Positions 35,301-46,993 of a stretch of 64,000 nucleotides of DNA are shown in pieces (position 1 is the first letter of the stretch; every line of letters begins with the position of its first letter). Location: contig OZ234500.1 in the NCBI GenBank assembly GCA_965153455.1, forward strand, positions 8,618,001 through 8,682,000. The letters are read 5' to 3'. Under the pieces are notes generated by a model. It saw nothing but the letters and a program-made list of their open reading frames with translations, did no database searches and was not told the origin of the DNA. This stretch comes from Sphagnum compactum. Its lineage: Eukaryota; Bryophyta; Sphagnopsida; Sphagnales. The translations under genes and the position numbers were made by a program.

Positions 35301-38300
35301 AGACAAACAGACAACTCAAACATTCGATTCTTGAAGGGCATATTGAGTCCACAAGAAACATTCCCATTCAAGCAGGAATTCCTATAGTGGAGGAGGAGCC
35401 TGATTCAATCCATCCTCTTGAGACTTTGAGCCTTGCTCATCTTAACAGCGATGTGGCTGAGGAGCCTAAGAAGCATGAGATGGGAATCAACCCCTCTCCT
35501 CTTCACCAGACCTCTCCTGTCTCAGGCATGGTGTCTGGAGGTCCATCCCATTCATCCATTTCATCAGTTGAGTCTGAAAGGCCAATGGTTGAGCTCGATC
35601 ATTCCTTGGATTCTCATGATAAAGAAGGGACTCCTGTGGCAGGCACTTGTGTGAAGGGAAATTTTGATACAATCCCAGATAGAAGAGAGAGGTCAACATC
35701 TGATGCGTGCTCTGGGCTGGAAGTCTTGGAAGATCTTCAAGTCCTTGAAGTAAGTGATGTCTATGTTGAAGAGATTTTTGATGCAAATCCAGATCCAGGG
35801 GATGGGTCCCAGATGCTGATACTAAAGACAGCCAGCCCAATGATCTTGTCTGGTGATTCATCATCTAGTGCTACTAGTAGCCCTACCATATGGACACCAA
35901 GCAAATCTATTCTGGAACCCAGTGTCTCAAATCTTTCAAGATTGTCTTATGCAAGCAGCTCATTGATGTCAGTCTCCAGTTATTCTGCCCCTTCAACTCC
36001 TTTAACACCCAGATCTCCTGTCTTCAATGTACTGGTTTCACTACCCAAGTACCCTCTCATCACACCGCAGGAAACCCACGATTCTCTTTGGGGTGATTTT
36101 CTGGAGTCACCGCACTTGAATGGGACCTCAAGTTATCAATCAGACCTTAGCAGTCGATCGCCAACTGAAAGTCCTGTCCTCTCTTTGCCACCACTTACAT
36201 CCCCATTACCCTCCCCACCCTCAGTACCTCCTTTGGAACAGGAAGACCCCTTGTCTGCTAGATCCTTGACTATAACAACTCCATCTCAGGCTCCTATCAT
36301 TGCAGACACAGGTTCCAATCTGTTTCACAGCTCTTCATTGCCAAAGCTATACCCATTGCCTCCTAACCCTCCTGGATTCCTTGAGCCTAACCTTCAACAC
36401 ACTCTGGTGAATTCTCCACCAGATCAAGAGCACAGTCTGTCCCCTGTTTCTATGGCAAACTTGGAATCAGCAGACCAGCTTCCATTAGATGCCAGGATTG
36501 AGCTTCGAACCAGTCAATCATCAAAGTCAGAGATGGATATCCGTTTGAGTTTGCAGCAGAGCACTACTGCAACATCCAGATTGGGTGTGTCAGTGAGACC
36601 AATTGCACCCAATCCTGCAGATAGCCCCAAGTCTAGTGGTCTATCCAGTCCTCATCCAAGCCCTCGACACAATGTGCCTGGACCTTCACCAGTGAGCTGT
36701 GAATTTGCAGCGCGTCCTCCTGGTGCACCAGCAAGTCCTGGCTTACCTTCTCAAGGGAGTCCTTCAGGAGGTTCCAGATGGAATTTCCCAGAGTCAAGTG
36801 CTCCATCCAGTCCTACAGGGAGTGTTATCATCAAAGGTTCACCGAGTCTGCCAGTGAGCCCTCAGTCAAATGATTCACACGGTTCGAAATCAGTGCCTGG
36901 ACTGGACGTTCCACCTAGCCCTCATATTCATTCACAATCAAGTTCTTCAGCACAACTTGACCTCGATGCTGAAAGAATGGAAGCAGGGAAATTGAAATTT
37001 GAAGATGGAAACTGTGCACAGGAAAGCCCTCTTTTGGAGACTCAAGAAAGGATATTGGGGAGCCTGGATTTGGCTTCCCAAAAGAGCCTGGGAACAAAAA
37101 TTGACATCAGTGAGGGAGGCAGCAGCAGGTGGAGCTTTGATTTGGGAACAGGAGAAATTCCACCAGAGAGACAGCAATCTGCTGAGCCTATGGGTCCATC
37201 ACAAAGCAAATTGCATCCACAGATCAGTGCAGAAGTCAACATTCCAACAAGTTCAACTCTGACTAATGGAGTTAAGTCTCCCTGTAGTTCACCAGCAAGC
37301 TACAGGACAGATGATTTACATCATCCATCAGTGAGCCCAGCATTCCTTCAAATGTCTAGTGTGCCACTGAGAGCAAACTCAGGGACCAGAACCATCTTGC
37401 CCAACCAGAGAGCAAGGGTGGAAGCAAGCTTCCAACAGAGAATGCTGCCAGTTTCAGGTGCTGCGCATCCCTTGTCCAGTGCAGAGATGACGACTGTGCT
37501 TTCTGTCCAGAAAGCAAGGTCAGAATCAAGCTTCCAACATGGCTCTCCTCCAGATGCAGATCCATTGCCTGAGCTGCAACAACAGGAATTACTACTACCC
37601 ACAGGAGATGTAAGTTCAAATCTCCAATGGCAAGGGAGGTCAAAACCAAACCCTCCACCAAAAGCAGAGTTTATTCTTCCTCCCAACTTGCCTGTACAAT
37701 CAGAAACAAACTCACCACCACATTCTCCACCACATTCAGTATGGTCAGAATCAAGCTCTCAACTACGGTGGCAGAGCCGATCTGAACCAGTTTTCCCCCC
37801 AAAACTTGTCATTCCTGATTTCTCTCTCCCACCAAATCTGGCACCAACTCCACATTCACCGTCTTCATCCTGTTCACCACCTCCTTCTGAAACCAATTCT
37901 CACACAGTACACATGGAATCACCTTCTCCTTTGGCAAGTCCTTCCAGTCCAATTGTAAAGGCAGCAAATTTTCCTTTGGAGGCAGCTGTCTCAAACAATC
38001 CTGCAGGAAGACTACAATATAAACCCAACCTTGAATTTCCATCTGAAGTGCACCAGAGTCCTCTAGTGAGGCAAGATGCGCTTCTGCTGTCAAAGTCTTC
38101 AGAAGAGTCTCTGTCTGATCTTGTGTCCAGTATACCTGTTAGAGCACTGAGCAATGATGACCTGCAAGGTGCATCCTCAAGGACAGGATTAAGCCTTCTC
38201 TCACTTGAAGAATCAACCTCCGAGCTTCATCCAGCCACTGGGCCTGATCCAGAAACATTGCTTCAGCTAAGGGATTCAATTCCCCATCCTTCTCAATCCA

Positions 38301-39339
38301 TTGAGTTCTCTGAATCCACTAATCAAGAAGAGACAATTGATTTGGACAACTTCAATCTCTCAATCAACTCTCAACCATCAGAGCAAAATCATCATAGGGC
38401 GCTAGCATCTAATCAAGTCTTGGATTTGATTGAGCCAGCAGCAGCAGCAACGATGACGACAGCAACTCACCCTAAGCAGTCAATACATCCACCACCACCT
38501 CCTTCAGCTGGCGGTTTTGCATTGAGAAAGACTGCTGAGACAAGGGATGCCTTGGCTGCTGCCATTGCAGCACATGACAGAAACATGGTAAGCAGAACCA
38601 GGTGCTTGAATTCTAGAGGCCCTCTTGTACAGAATGTCCCTTCAACTCATTCTTGAGGATTCTTTGTGCATTGTTCCTTAGAGGGCTTGTTTCTAACTTC
38701 ATGGCATATATGAGTGGGCAGTTGATGAAGGTTGCATTCAAGGAACCTGTAATAAGGCCACTTCCACTGCCTGATGAGCGGCAAGCGATTCTTGAACAAA
38801 TTAGGACAAAGGTTAGTCTGTATCTTTTTCTCTTTGCAGTATATCATCCTTTCTCCACTGAGCTTTGCCAAACAGTACTACTACACCAAGCCATCAAATA
38901 TAGGGCTAAGGACTTAGAGCTTTCTTTTTTCTTTTTCCAGTCATTCAATCTGCGACACACAGAGAAAGAAAAGGAGCCAGTTGTCCGGCCTGTCACAAAC
39001 ATCAACGTGGCTGCCATCTTGGAGAAAGCAAATGCAATCCGACAGGTGCGTGTCACCACAATCTTTTCAGCACCGCTATTCAAGGTGAAGGTGATGATGG
39101 TCTGATACTTTGTGGGTGGTTCTCACAAGGTTATGACAGTGCTCATTGTTATGTTTCCTTCTCTGTGTTGCCGGTTGGAGATTTCTCTGCAATTTCATAG
39201 CTATATGTTTATCTCAAGGGATTCTTAGAGTTGCTCTTAATGGTGGTATAAGGAGCCGACTTGAACAATGTCCACTCCATTGCAGGCTTTTGCTGGAAGT
39301 GATGAAGAGGATGATGAGGATGACTGGAGTGATACATGA
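32349..39339 (+). CDS. SCAR/WAVE-family protein, activator of ARP2/3 actin nucleation (9 coding exons, 1725 aa)
   Basis: Coding exons: 32349-32503, 32894-33057, 33305-33428, 33693-33828, 34042-34100, 34297-38587, 38722-38811, 38941-39045, 39286-39339. They total 5178 bases and all junctions join in frame. The N-terminal SCAR homology domain (1-about 200) begins MPLVRYEVR and contains [32 protein letters not shown] and [11 protein letters not shown]; it is followed by a basic stretch ([12 protein letters not shown]). Exon 6 encodes about 1430 residues rich in Ser and Pro, with SP motifs, low in conservation. The C-terminus is the VCA module: a WH2/V segment ([13 protein letters not shown], about 1625-1640), a connector ([15 protein letters not shown]) and an acidic tail [11 protein letters not shown] with Trp1722. 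SCAR works in the WAVE complex (with PIR/SRA1, NAP1, ABI, BRICK1) and turns on ARP2/3. Its length is in the upper range of plant SCARs. The intron after exon 8 carries a dispersed repeat. Confidence 0.96.
39083..39212 (+). repeat. Dispersed repeat, copy C (SCAR intron 8)
   Basis: This is a shorter relative of the two repeats in CorA intron 2. Shared blocks are GGTGATG..GGTCTGA, CTCACAAGGTTATGAC and GAGATTTCTCTGCAATTTCATAG, in the same order and orientation. It lies in the 39046-39285 intron of the SCAR gene, just after the donor site. Confidence 0.65.
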
Positions 39340-41198
39340 TGTGCATGAGTCAACAACAATCTATTCCAGTTTTCCTTGCCCTGCAAATCATCTGTATAGC
39401 ACCCTGATTATGAGCAAACCTGTCTTTTTTATGGGGATTTTGTTCACAACTTTGGTATTGAAACTGTAGCTCAGAAGTTCCAGGAAGTCTCAACAAAGCA
39501 GAGTTCTTCTGGCACTCATGTGGTGACATACATCAAAACACTTCAAAATGGTATAGATGTTTGTGTGCACATTGCCAATAGTTTAGGGTTTAGGGTTTTA
39601 GTGACCTTGTTGGATTTAAGGTTTAGTGGCCTTGGTTTAGGGTTTTAGTCTGACCTTGGCAATTCATGATCACTTTGTGTCCATTTATCGAAGGGGGAGC
39701 TTAACACAAATTTCTTTCAAAGAGATTCCACAACTGCTGTGTTTCATGGACCCACATGTGTTTTTCTGTTTTCACCACAAACTCTTCTCAACGGCCCAGC
39801 AGCGGAGTTTAGTATATTATGAGTGGGAAAGTAAGGGAAACTTGTCCAAAAATTTGGATGGGTGACATGAGAATGCTTCACACCCAATTCACATCCTTTA
39901 CACAAATCATGAAATGCAGATGTGCCCCTGAATAGGTACCATGTGCTTTGTAGAAGGGGTATTAGCTGAGGTTTAAAAAATGGTGGCAACCATGTCTAGG
40001 ATTAGATTATGCATGCAATCAATGAGAGGACTGAACATGTCTGCAAGAAGGTTCATCTTGTTTCCTTTGGGTGGGGTGAGGACGGAATTTTTTAATTCTT
40101 GTGTTCCCATATGTGCTCAATGATGTTCCTCAGGTTCCTAATGGATTCTCCATGATGCTCCCAAAGTTCTTAATGTGTTCCCCAAGGGTGTTCCTAATCG
40201 CACTGCACTCTATCCCATGATCCTTTGCCCAAAAGTTCTTTCCTTCTTACCTATATGGCTCAGCCAAAGGGCAGGCAGTCTAACTGCTGTTAGACCCTCC
40301 CAAGTTTCAGTGTATTTTTGGTGATGGGGCATCAAAATGGCCCATTGCCAACAAATAAAACGAGAACTTGGGAAACAAGCAATCTAATAATGAGTAGTAG
40401 AGGAGAATATGGCCATCTGTCTGATGTTATAAATTGCCATCTTACAGTCTGATTTGGTTTATGGTGATAAGACGTAGACCCAGCTGATCCTTAGCACGAT
40501 TTCTGCGTGGCGGACCTGAGTGACCTTGCAAATGCTGCACATGTGAAACGCATTTTCTTGCGAAATCCGTGCAAAATGTTACTCCTAAAGACTTCCTCCA
40601 CACGGGCATGCGTCTTGCTGCTTCGATCTCAAACTTGAACTTGGCATGCAAAATAGGTGCTATAAATGGATCTTACTGTAGCAGTTCGTCGACGACGACA
40701 AGCTGGTCTGTCAAGTCTAGTCGCATTTGAAGATCATCTTGTCGTATACATCAATTCTTCTTCTCTAAATTTCGGTGTGATCATGCACGAGCAGCTTGTT
40801 CTAGTCTTGTATATTGTCCCCAAGCCTGTAAACACTTATCTATAACACTAATGAGATTGGCTCCCATCCCTGCTTTTTTTACATACAGGGTTTTCTTCTT
40901 AATGAGACAAATACTTAATCTACCCGAGTGGCCTGTATTGCGCAAGCAGAAACCTTGTGTGGCCTTGTGAAGCACTTCGATGAATTTCCCTCATAGAAAT
41001 TGGGAGGGATATTATGCCTACTCCTCAACTGCAGGAGGGAAATTATGCCTACTTATTAGAGGTGTAAGAACCCTCCCACTATTGAGGAGTAGGCACAAGA
41101 ACCCTCCATTCATACACCTTGTGATCTACATGCGGGGCCAGATTCAGCTATTGCCTTGTCCTAGGCCCCTTATTTTGAGAATGCCCTAGACATGTAAT
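39340..41198. other. 3' flank of the SCAR gene and intergenic DNA
   Basis: The first few hundred bases must include the SCAR 3' UTR. Degenerate TTTAGGG-like repeats occur at about 39580-39650. A small inverted pair, GCCTACTCCTCAA and its complement, lies at about 41017 and 41079. No other gene was recognised; open stretches of 60-80 codons lack known motifs. Confidence 0.4.
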
Positions 41199-41375
41199 GG
41201 CCAATTGTCCAAGCGAGTAGGAATCTGGTGTGACCTCGTAGTATTGGCTAATCGTCCAAGCAAGTAGGAACCTGGTGTGACCTCGTATTGGCTAATCGTC
41301 CAGCAAACAGAAACCCTGTATTGGCTAATCGTCCAAGCAAACAGAAACCGTGTGTGGCCTCGTCTTGGTCAATCG
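41199..41375. repeat. Short minisatellite, four to five units of about 33-47 bp
   Basis: Units start GGC(C/T)AAT(T/C)GTCCA and continue GCAA(G/A)(T/C)AG and ACCTGGTGTGACCTCGT or a variant. One unit is shortened. A related fragment (GCAAGCAGAAACC) appears earlier at about 40940. It is non-coding. Confidence 0.75.
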
Positions 41376-42243
41376 CCTGTTCCACTGTGTTTTGCACATT
41401 TTTCAGTTTCCTCTCCATATATTGTTTTACATGGTGTAATCCACCATTCTCTTGCAGATTCCCCTGCAAGACATGAAAAAGACTTAGAAATCCCTCGTAG
41501 AAAAACCATTGCATACAAAAATCCTCTTGAAGTGTGCTCTCAAAGGGGATAGCTCTAAAGGGTTTTGTATATACATCACCCTCTGGGAGTTGTTGAAGGG
41601 ATAACTAGGGATTTTTGTGTATATATATGCCTTTTGTGAATTGAATTGAGAGAGGGCATTTTGAACTTTTGCCCAAACGGTGAAATTTAGGTTTCTTGAA
41701 TTGAAGTTTACATAGGGGAATTGAGGTTACAGAACTCACAAAGGCAAACAAAAATATGCATGCACAAAGCACATGCACCCATGTATTACACCTGGTCACA
41801 ACACACCATGACCTAGCCCACAATCCCCAGCACACACCCTTTTAAAAGCTCAATTGAGCTTTTATGCTCTAGCTACATAAAGGTTCAGAAATTGACATTG
41901 TAAGACATTTCAAACAATAATGACCCATCTTTACTCTTCATCCTAGAAACAGTGACAACTTAGGGAGAAAAAAACCTCCATTTTGTTCCTAACAGTTAGC
42001 GAAAATAAGTTCCAACCAATATAAGTTCCAACAACCATGCTCTGGCAACATATAGAAAGGTTCTCAAATTAGGACCTTATAAGAGGAAAAAGACAATGGC
42101 CCATCTTTATTGTTCATCTGAGAAACAATCACAACTTAAGGGGGGATGAAAAAAAAAGAAGCTTCCATTTCGTAAAACAACCCACTTAGCAAAATAACAA
42201 CTCACCATACTAACAATGATTGCCACTACAATAATGATTAGCT
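41376..42243. other. Intergenic DNA without recognised genes
   Basis: AT-rich sequence with a weak internal repeat: AACAATCACAACTTAAGG at about 42124 resembles AACAGTGACAACTTAGGG at about 41948, each followed by AAA-rich sequence and CTCCATTT. No gene was recognised. Confidence 0.35.
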
Positions 42244-42812
42244 TTGCATGGTTGGTATCAATGTGGAGTTAGTGATTCCCACAAGACTGATGAATGCTCC
42301 AATGGGCATAGTGGTGTTGTGGCGAACAACTTACGTACTCTTGGAAGAAGTGGTCATGGTAGCAACACAAATGTACCTTCATTAAGACAATGTAATTGGA
42401 GAGAAACTAAATGTGGTGTTGTAGATGTTGAAAAAAATTTTGTTGCTAGAGAGCAAGTAATTGCATATGACCCAAAGGAGGCAACACTTGATGATGATTT
42501 GGGCGAAGATCATGTTGGATTGTTTAACTTGTATTGTCCTAATGACATATCAACAATAATGAGTATTTGGACGTGACCATGTCATAGACAATTATTCATG
42601 AGCACTCTTTGAAAGCTCTTTTCAAATCATATGGCAATAGTCAGATATCTTATGTAGATGTAAAGGGTGAAATTTGTGTTAAGAAAAAACAATATACCTT
42701 TCACAAGGGAAAGAGAAAGGCCTTAGACTCTAATGTTTCTATGTTAAGGATAGACAAACTGTTGTTTGAAGAACCATTTGGAATGTTGGAACTATTGTTT
42801 GTTATTCCTTGA
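42244..42812 (+). pseudogene. Unrecognised, repeat-derived open stretches
   Basis: Two neighbouring open stretches (42244-42576 and 42609-42812), in different frames, have a protein-like composition (QCGVSDSHKTDEC, EQVIAYDPKEATLDDD, KKQYTFHKGKRKALDS). Neither shows a domain that I can name. Downstream DNA to 43150 continues with broken frames. A decayed transposon protein or host gene fragment is possible. Confidence 0.25.
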
Positions 42813-45800
42813 ATTATTGTCAATACTTACCACACGAAAAAACTACATTAAATGTGAGAGAAGAGTTTTAGAAGATGTTTTATGAAGATCAAAAGGTTTA
42901 TGGTCTTAACATGCCATGACAATTGCACTTGAAAGCTGATGTTAATAATGAAAGTTCATCATTATTCATGGTGTTGAGGTTTGTGAAAAAACTTGGTATA
43001 ATGTTGTGGCTTTGGCACGCTCAACATATATGTTATACAAGTGAAAAAATTGACATGTTTGCAGATTCAAATAGGTAGCCACATTATTGGTGAAACCACA
43101 TTTTGAAATTTTGGTTCATTAGGTTTGTTGACCATGGATTATTGGTAGGTGCACATTCTATCTAAAATTGCCTTCTACCTACTAATAGAACAATAAAAAA
43201 TATATTTTCAAAAGTACTTATAACATTCATAATCTATGGTTTTATTCATTTTAATTTTTCTGTAGATTGTGTTCACACATTTTTTTATTACATTTATTGT
43301 TACCTTATTTCCCAAATTCTTAGTAATCAAAATCTATGATCAGGATTCATAATTCAATAAGAAAAACACCACAATTTAGAGTAGTCTCACTATTTTCTTT
43401 ACTTAGAATTGATATCAAACATGTGTAGTATAAATTGTGGAAATTCAAAATGGAAAACAAGAAAATATGTGGTTTGAAACCCAAAAAAACTCTAATTACT
43501 CACTGTATTTATTTCATTCTACAACAACTATTTACATTTCTTTGTGTGGAAAAAAAAAATCTCCCAAAAATCCTTAATTTCTAAAATTACATCCTAAGTT
43601 TTTTCCCTCCAAAAGTAATTTGAATCTTCAAACTAATTAAATGTTTTCATCATATCCAACTCACTAGCCATCTGCATTTTACCTCAAGTTGAATCTCTAC
43701 CATTCTCCTAGTCATATTTTGCCTTGTTTAATTTCTTCCATCCACAAGGTAACAATTATTTTCAAGTGGTTGTTGCAAGCTATTATGAAACTTTGGGATA
43801 AACATTTTTATCACCATCCCATATATCTTATAGTCCTACAAGTGATTAGAAGATGCCTAATATCCAACCTTTGCTTGGTACTCTGCATCTACATTTTCCA
43901 AATTTTTCTTCTACAAATAGCTACAAATCCAAGTTCGACAATGTTTGACAAGAGTGTCATGGATATGGATATGATGACATGTTGCAAATGAACAAATGAA
44001 TTAATAATTGGGTTATTTTTATTAACCCTTTCAAGTTCACAACAAAAACAATATTCGATGTGTAAAATATTCCACAGTTGCATACATCTCCAATGGTCAC
44101 ATTTTTATAGATGTCTATTCAATTTATTGTTATCATGAAAGTGTAATGGACCATTTGCATGGGACTAGCAACTTTAAACATTTACAAATGTTAGAACAAT
44201 CACAAAATCTGCTTGCAAATGTTGTTTTAAATCCTATGAATAATTAGGTAGTTTTATGTGTTTAATATTAAATTTTAGCATAAAATGTTGTTAATATCAA
44301 AAGGTCTTTATCTATAATAAATTTTTTAAAAAAGACGATTAGGTCTTCTCCTCTCATTGAAGTAATTAACTACATTCTACTTAACATGGATCTTGGTTGT
44401 CCATATCATTAAGTTTTCTTCATGTTTGTTTTTTGGGTCCACTCTTTTGGAGGAGAGTATGAAACCTTTATGCCATTTGCCTTCCTCACATCTTTTTAAG
44501 ATGATAAAAAAGGTTTTTTTATACAACTAAAACAATTAAAAATTCATGTGAACAATCTTAATAGTTAAATATCATGATTGGTATTTAATCTAAATACATT
44601 TGGAATGGGAGATTACACACATTAGAACCATGTAAATTCCCTTAAATTGGAGCAATGGAATGCCACGTGGATCTTGATGACATGAAAAAATATTCTCGTG
44701 TGTGTCAAAGAATATGCCTTTTGACATGGATGGAATATTTTAAGAATATTTTTTTGCGTTCATGTTCATGGGCTCATGCTCACGGGCTCACAAAATAATA
44801 TTCCTCAAATGTATGTGGAGCTAAAGTTGAATTAAAATGTCATGTAGAATGTTGGGAACTTGGATGGGGTGTGGGTGGAATGTATGTGAATTCATAATGG
44901 ATCCATACTAGTGTAATGCAAATGATACCATGTCGAACTAGGTGGGCTACACTTGTAAAATGACATTGGAATAATGTAATTTCACATGGTGTTTAGTTAT
45001 GGTGCTAATGCTTTGCACCTTGTGAAGTAGTTGTCATTAAATAAGTAGGCCATATAATTGGTATCAAGATGTAATATTTGGTGTGTCTTGATATTGTATG
45101 GTTAGTTTTCAATTGGTATGTCCCTTTAATTCATACTAACTTAAGATTATAAACATGTGTTCTTTTAACATGGAAATTTTGGAAATGTCATGATCCAAGT
45201 TTAAAAGTCTAATGACTCCAAATGGAATGTAGGTGGACATAAGGTGGATGGAAATTTAATGCATACATAGTTGAAATGAGGTGTACATTATAAATGACGT
45301 GCAAGTGGAACCAAAGTTCAAGGCACTTGGTCAATGTTGGAATCTATATTATGGATTTTGGGTGGAATGAAAGTGGACCTAGAATGGATCCAAATGGAAC
45401 CAAAATGAACATAAGTGGAATGTCAGTGGAACCATAATGGAATTTTGGTGGGGTTGTATGTGGAGGCAACAGTTTTTTAATAAGGTAGTTGTTAGTAATT
45501 AAGCAAGGCAATACCTAGGTAATTGCCATTTTCATGCATTAGTTGATGTGTGTGTTTGTTAATTGGTCAATTTATAGTTGATATGTTGATACGTCTAGTT
45601 TAGACCAAATTAAAATTATCTTCATTGGCTTTAATTTACGTTGATATTGTTGAAGTGCTTAGAATTCATGTCATTTCAATGATGTTTGGGTGGGCTATAA
45701 CTAAACCTTTGATGGATCTAAAGTGGGACGTAGGTTGATTCAAAGTAAAATATCTAAGTGGGGTTTTAGCAAAGTCAATGTGTTACATTTTATGGGCAAT

Positions 45801-46352
45801 TGTCACCAAGAAGGTAAGGACATTTAGTTGTTATGATAATGTTGATGAATTGGTGGGTTTTTATGTTTGTCGCCTTAGGCACATGAATGGTTTGTGTATT
45901 TTTTTTTTCAATAAAATTGCCACCCACATCCAAAGGTGATGTAGACAATGGGAAGGCTATAGACATTAACATAGGGAAGGGACAAGACCATAACACAAAG
46001 AATTCCTTTTCCATATCTAGGGTTCAATTTGATAGAAGGCGTGAATTCGGGACACTTGGAGAAATGGAGGTATTTTTTACATATATTCCACATCCATGTG
46101 ATAACCAAGAGTCAAATAGTCAATTGGTGAGATACACCATTATCCATGTTCGAGCTATTGTGCTTGATAGTTAATAATAAAGGAAGATTGAGATGACAAC
46201 CAAGACTAAGTCAACATCAAGCTTGGTGGTGAGTGACATTTTGGCCCCACTGCCAAAAAATAGACTACCATTAATTAATAATTAAAATCCAAATAAAAAA
46301 CAAATCAATTGGTTTTTGGTGTTTCATTAGTTGTATAGAAATTAGATTGATA
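42813..46352. other. AT-rich intergenic DNA with a GTGGAAT-rich stretch
   Basis: No gene was recognised. Between about 44830 and 45480 the motifs AGTGGAA, GGTGGAATG and CATAATGG recur irregularly, suggesting a degenerate minisatellite. The rest is AT-rich with short homopolymers. Confidence 0.4.
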
Positions 46353-46993
46353 GTGGGTAGGGTAAGAATTTCCTTGGGTGGTACCACTAGGAACTGTCAC
46401 ACCTTGATTTTTTGGACCCATCAAACTTTGAAAAATCATAGGAAACACTTAAATAAATATTTTCATAAACATTTTTGATGAGTAAATTTATTCGGTTCCA
46501 TAGATTTTGAAATTTCAATAATAATGAAAATATATTGTGTATTTTGATGTTTCTAATCATTGCATTCAGAAAAAAATTCAGGAATGTCATGTTGGTTCTT
46601 TTCCTTAAACTTTTTGGTTAAGAACAAAAATTTGAAACATCATTTGGGAATTTTCTTGGGAATTGTTTTCCTAAGGTAATTTGGAAGTTAGTCTATTTTA
46701 GGTTTTTATTAGGAAATTAATTGAATAAACATAATTTAATTACGAATTTACGAAGGCTATTAATTTATGAAAGGGCCATTTTGATTAAGAATACAAATTT
46801 TTTTTAATTTGAAAATTTTTAATTCCAAAAAAAAATTCAATCCATACATTAGTGCATGCAATTGATAAATATGAAAAAAAAAATAAAATTAGTTGTGCAA
46901 ACATTTAAAGTAAAGGGCCTATGAAAATGATTTGGCTATTTTTGGTTCCTTTTTCATTCTTTGAGGTGGTTCCTAGTGGTACCACCCAAGGAT
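46353..46993. mobile_element. Non-autonomous TIR element (MITE), copy 2
   Basis: This copy matches the 17118-17757 element through most of its length, including CATCAAACTTTGAAAAATCATA and CATAGATTTTGAAATTTCAATAAT split by small differences. Inner terminal repeats CCTTGGGTGGTACCACTAGG and the complement near 46967-46990 are intact. The outermost bases have diverged or been lost, so no target-site duplication is visible. Confidence 0.75.

Noticed and set aside
41012-41095. Short inverted pair GCCTACTCCTCAA around a 50-base loop
   Set aside because: A stem of only 13 bp with no further pairing is likely to arise by chance or from local duplication.
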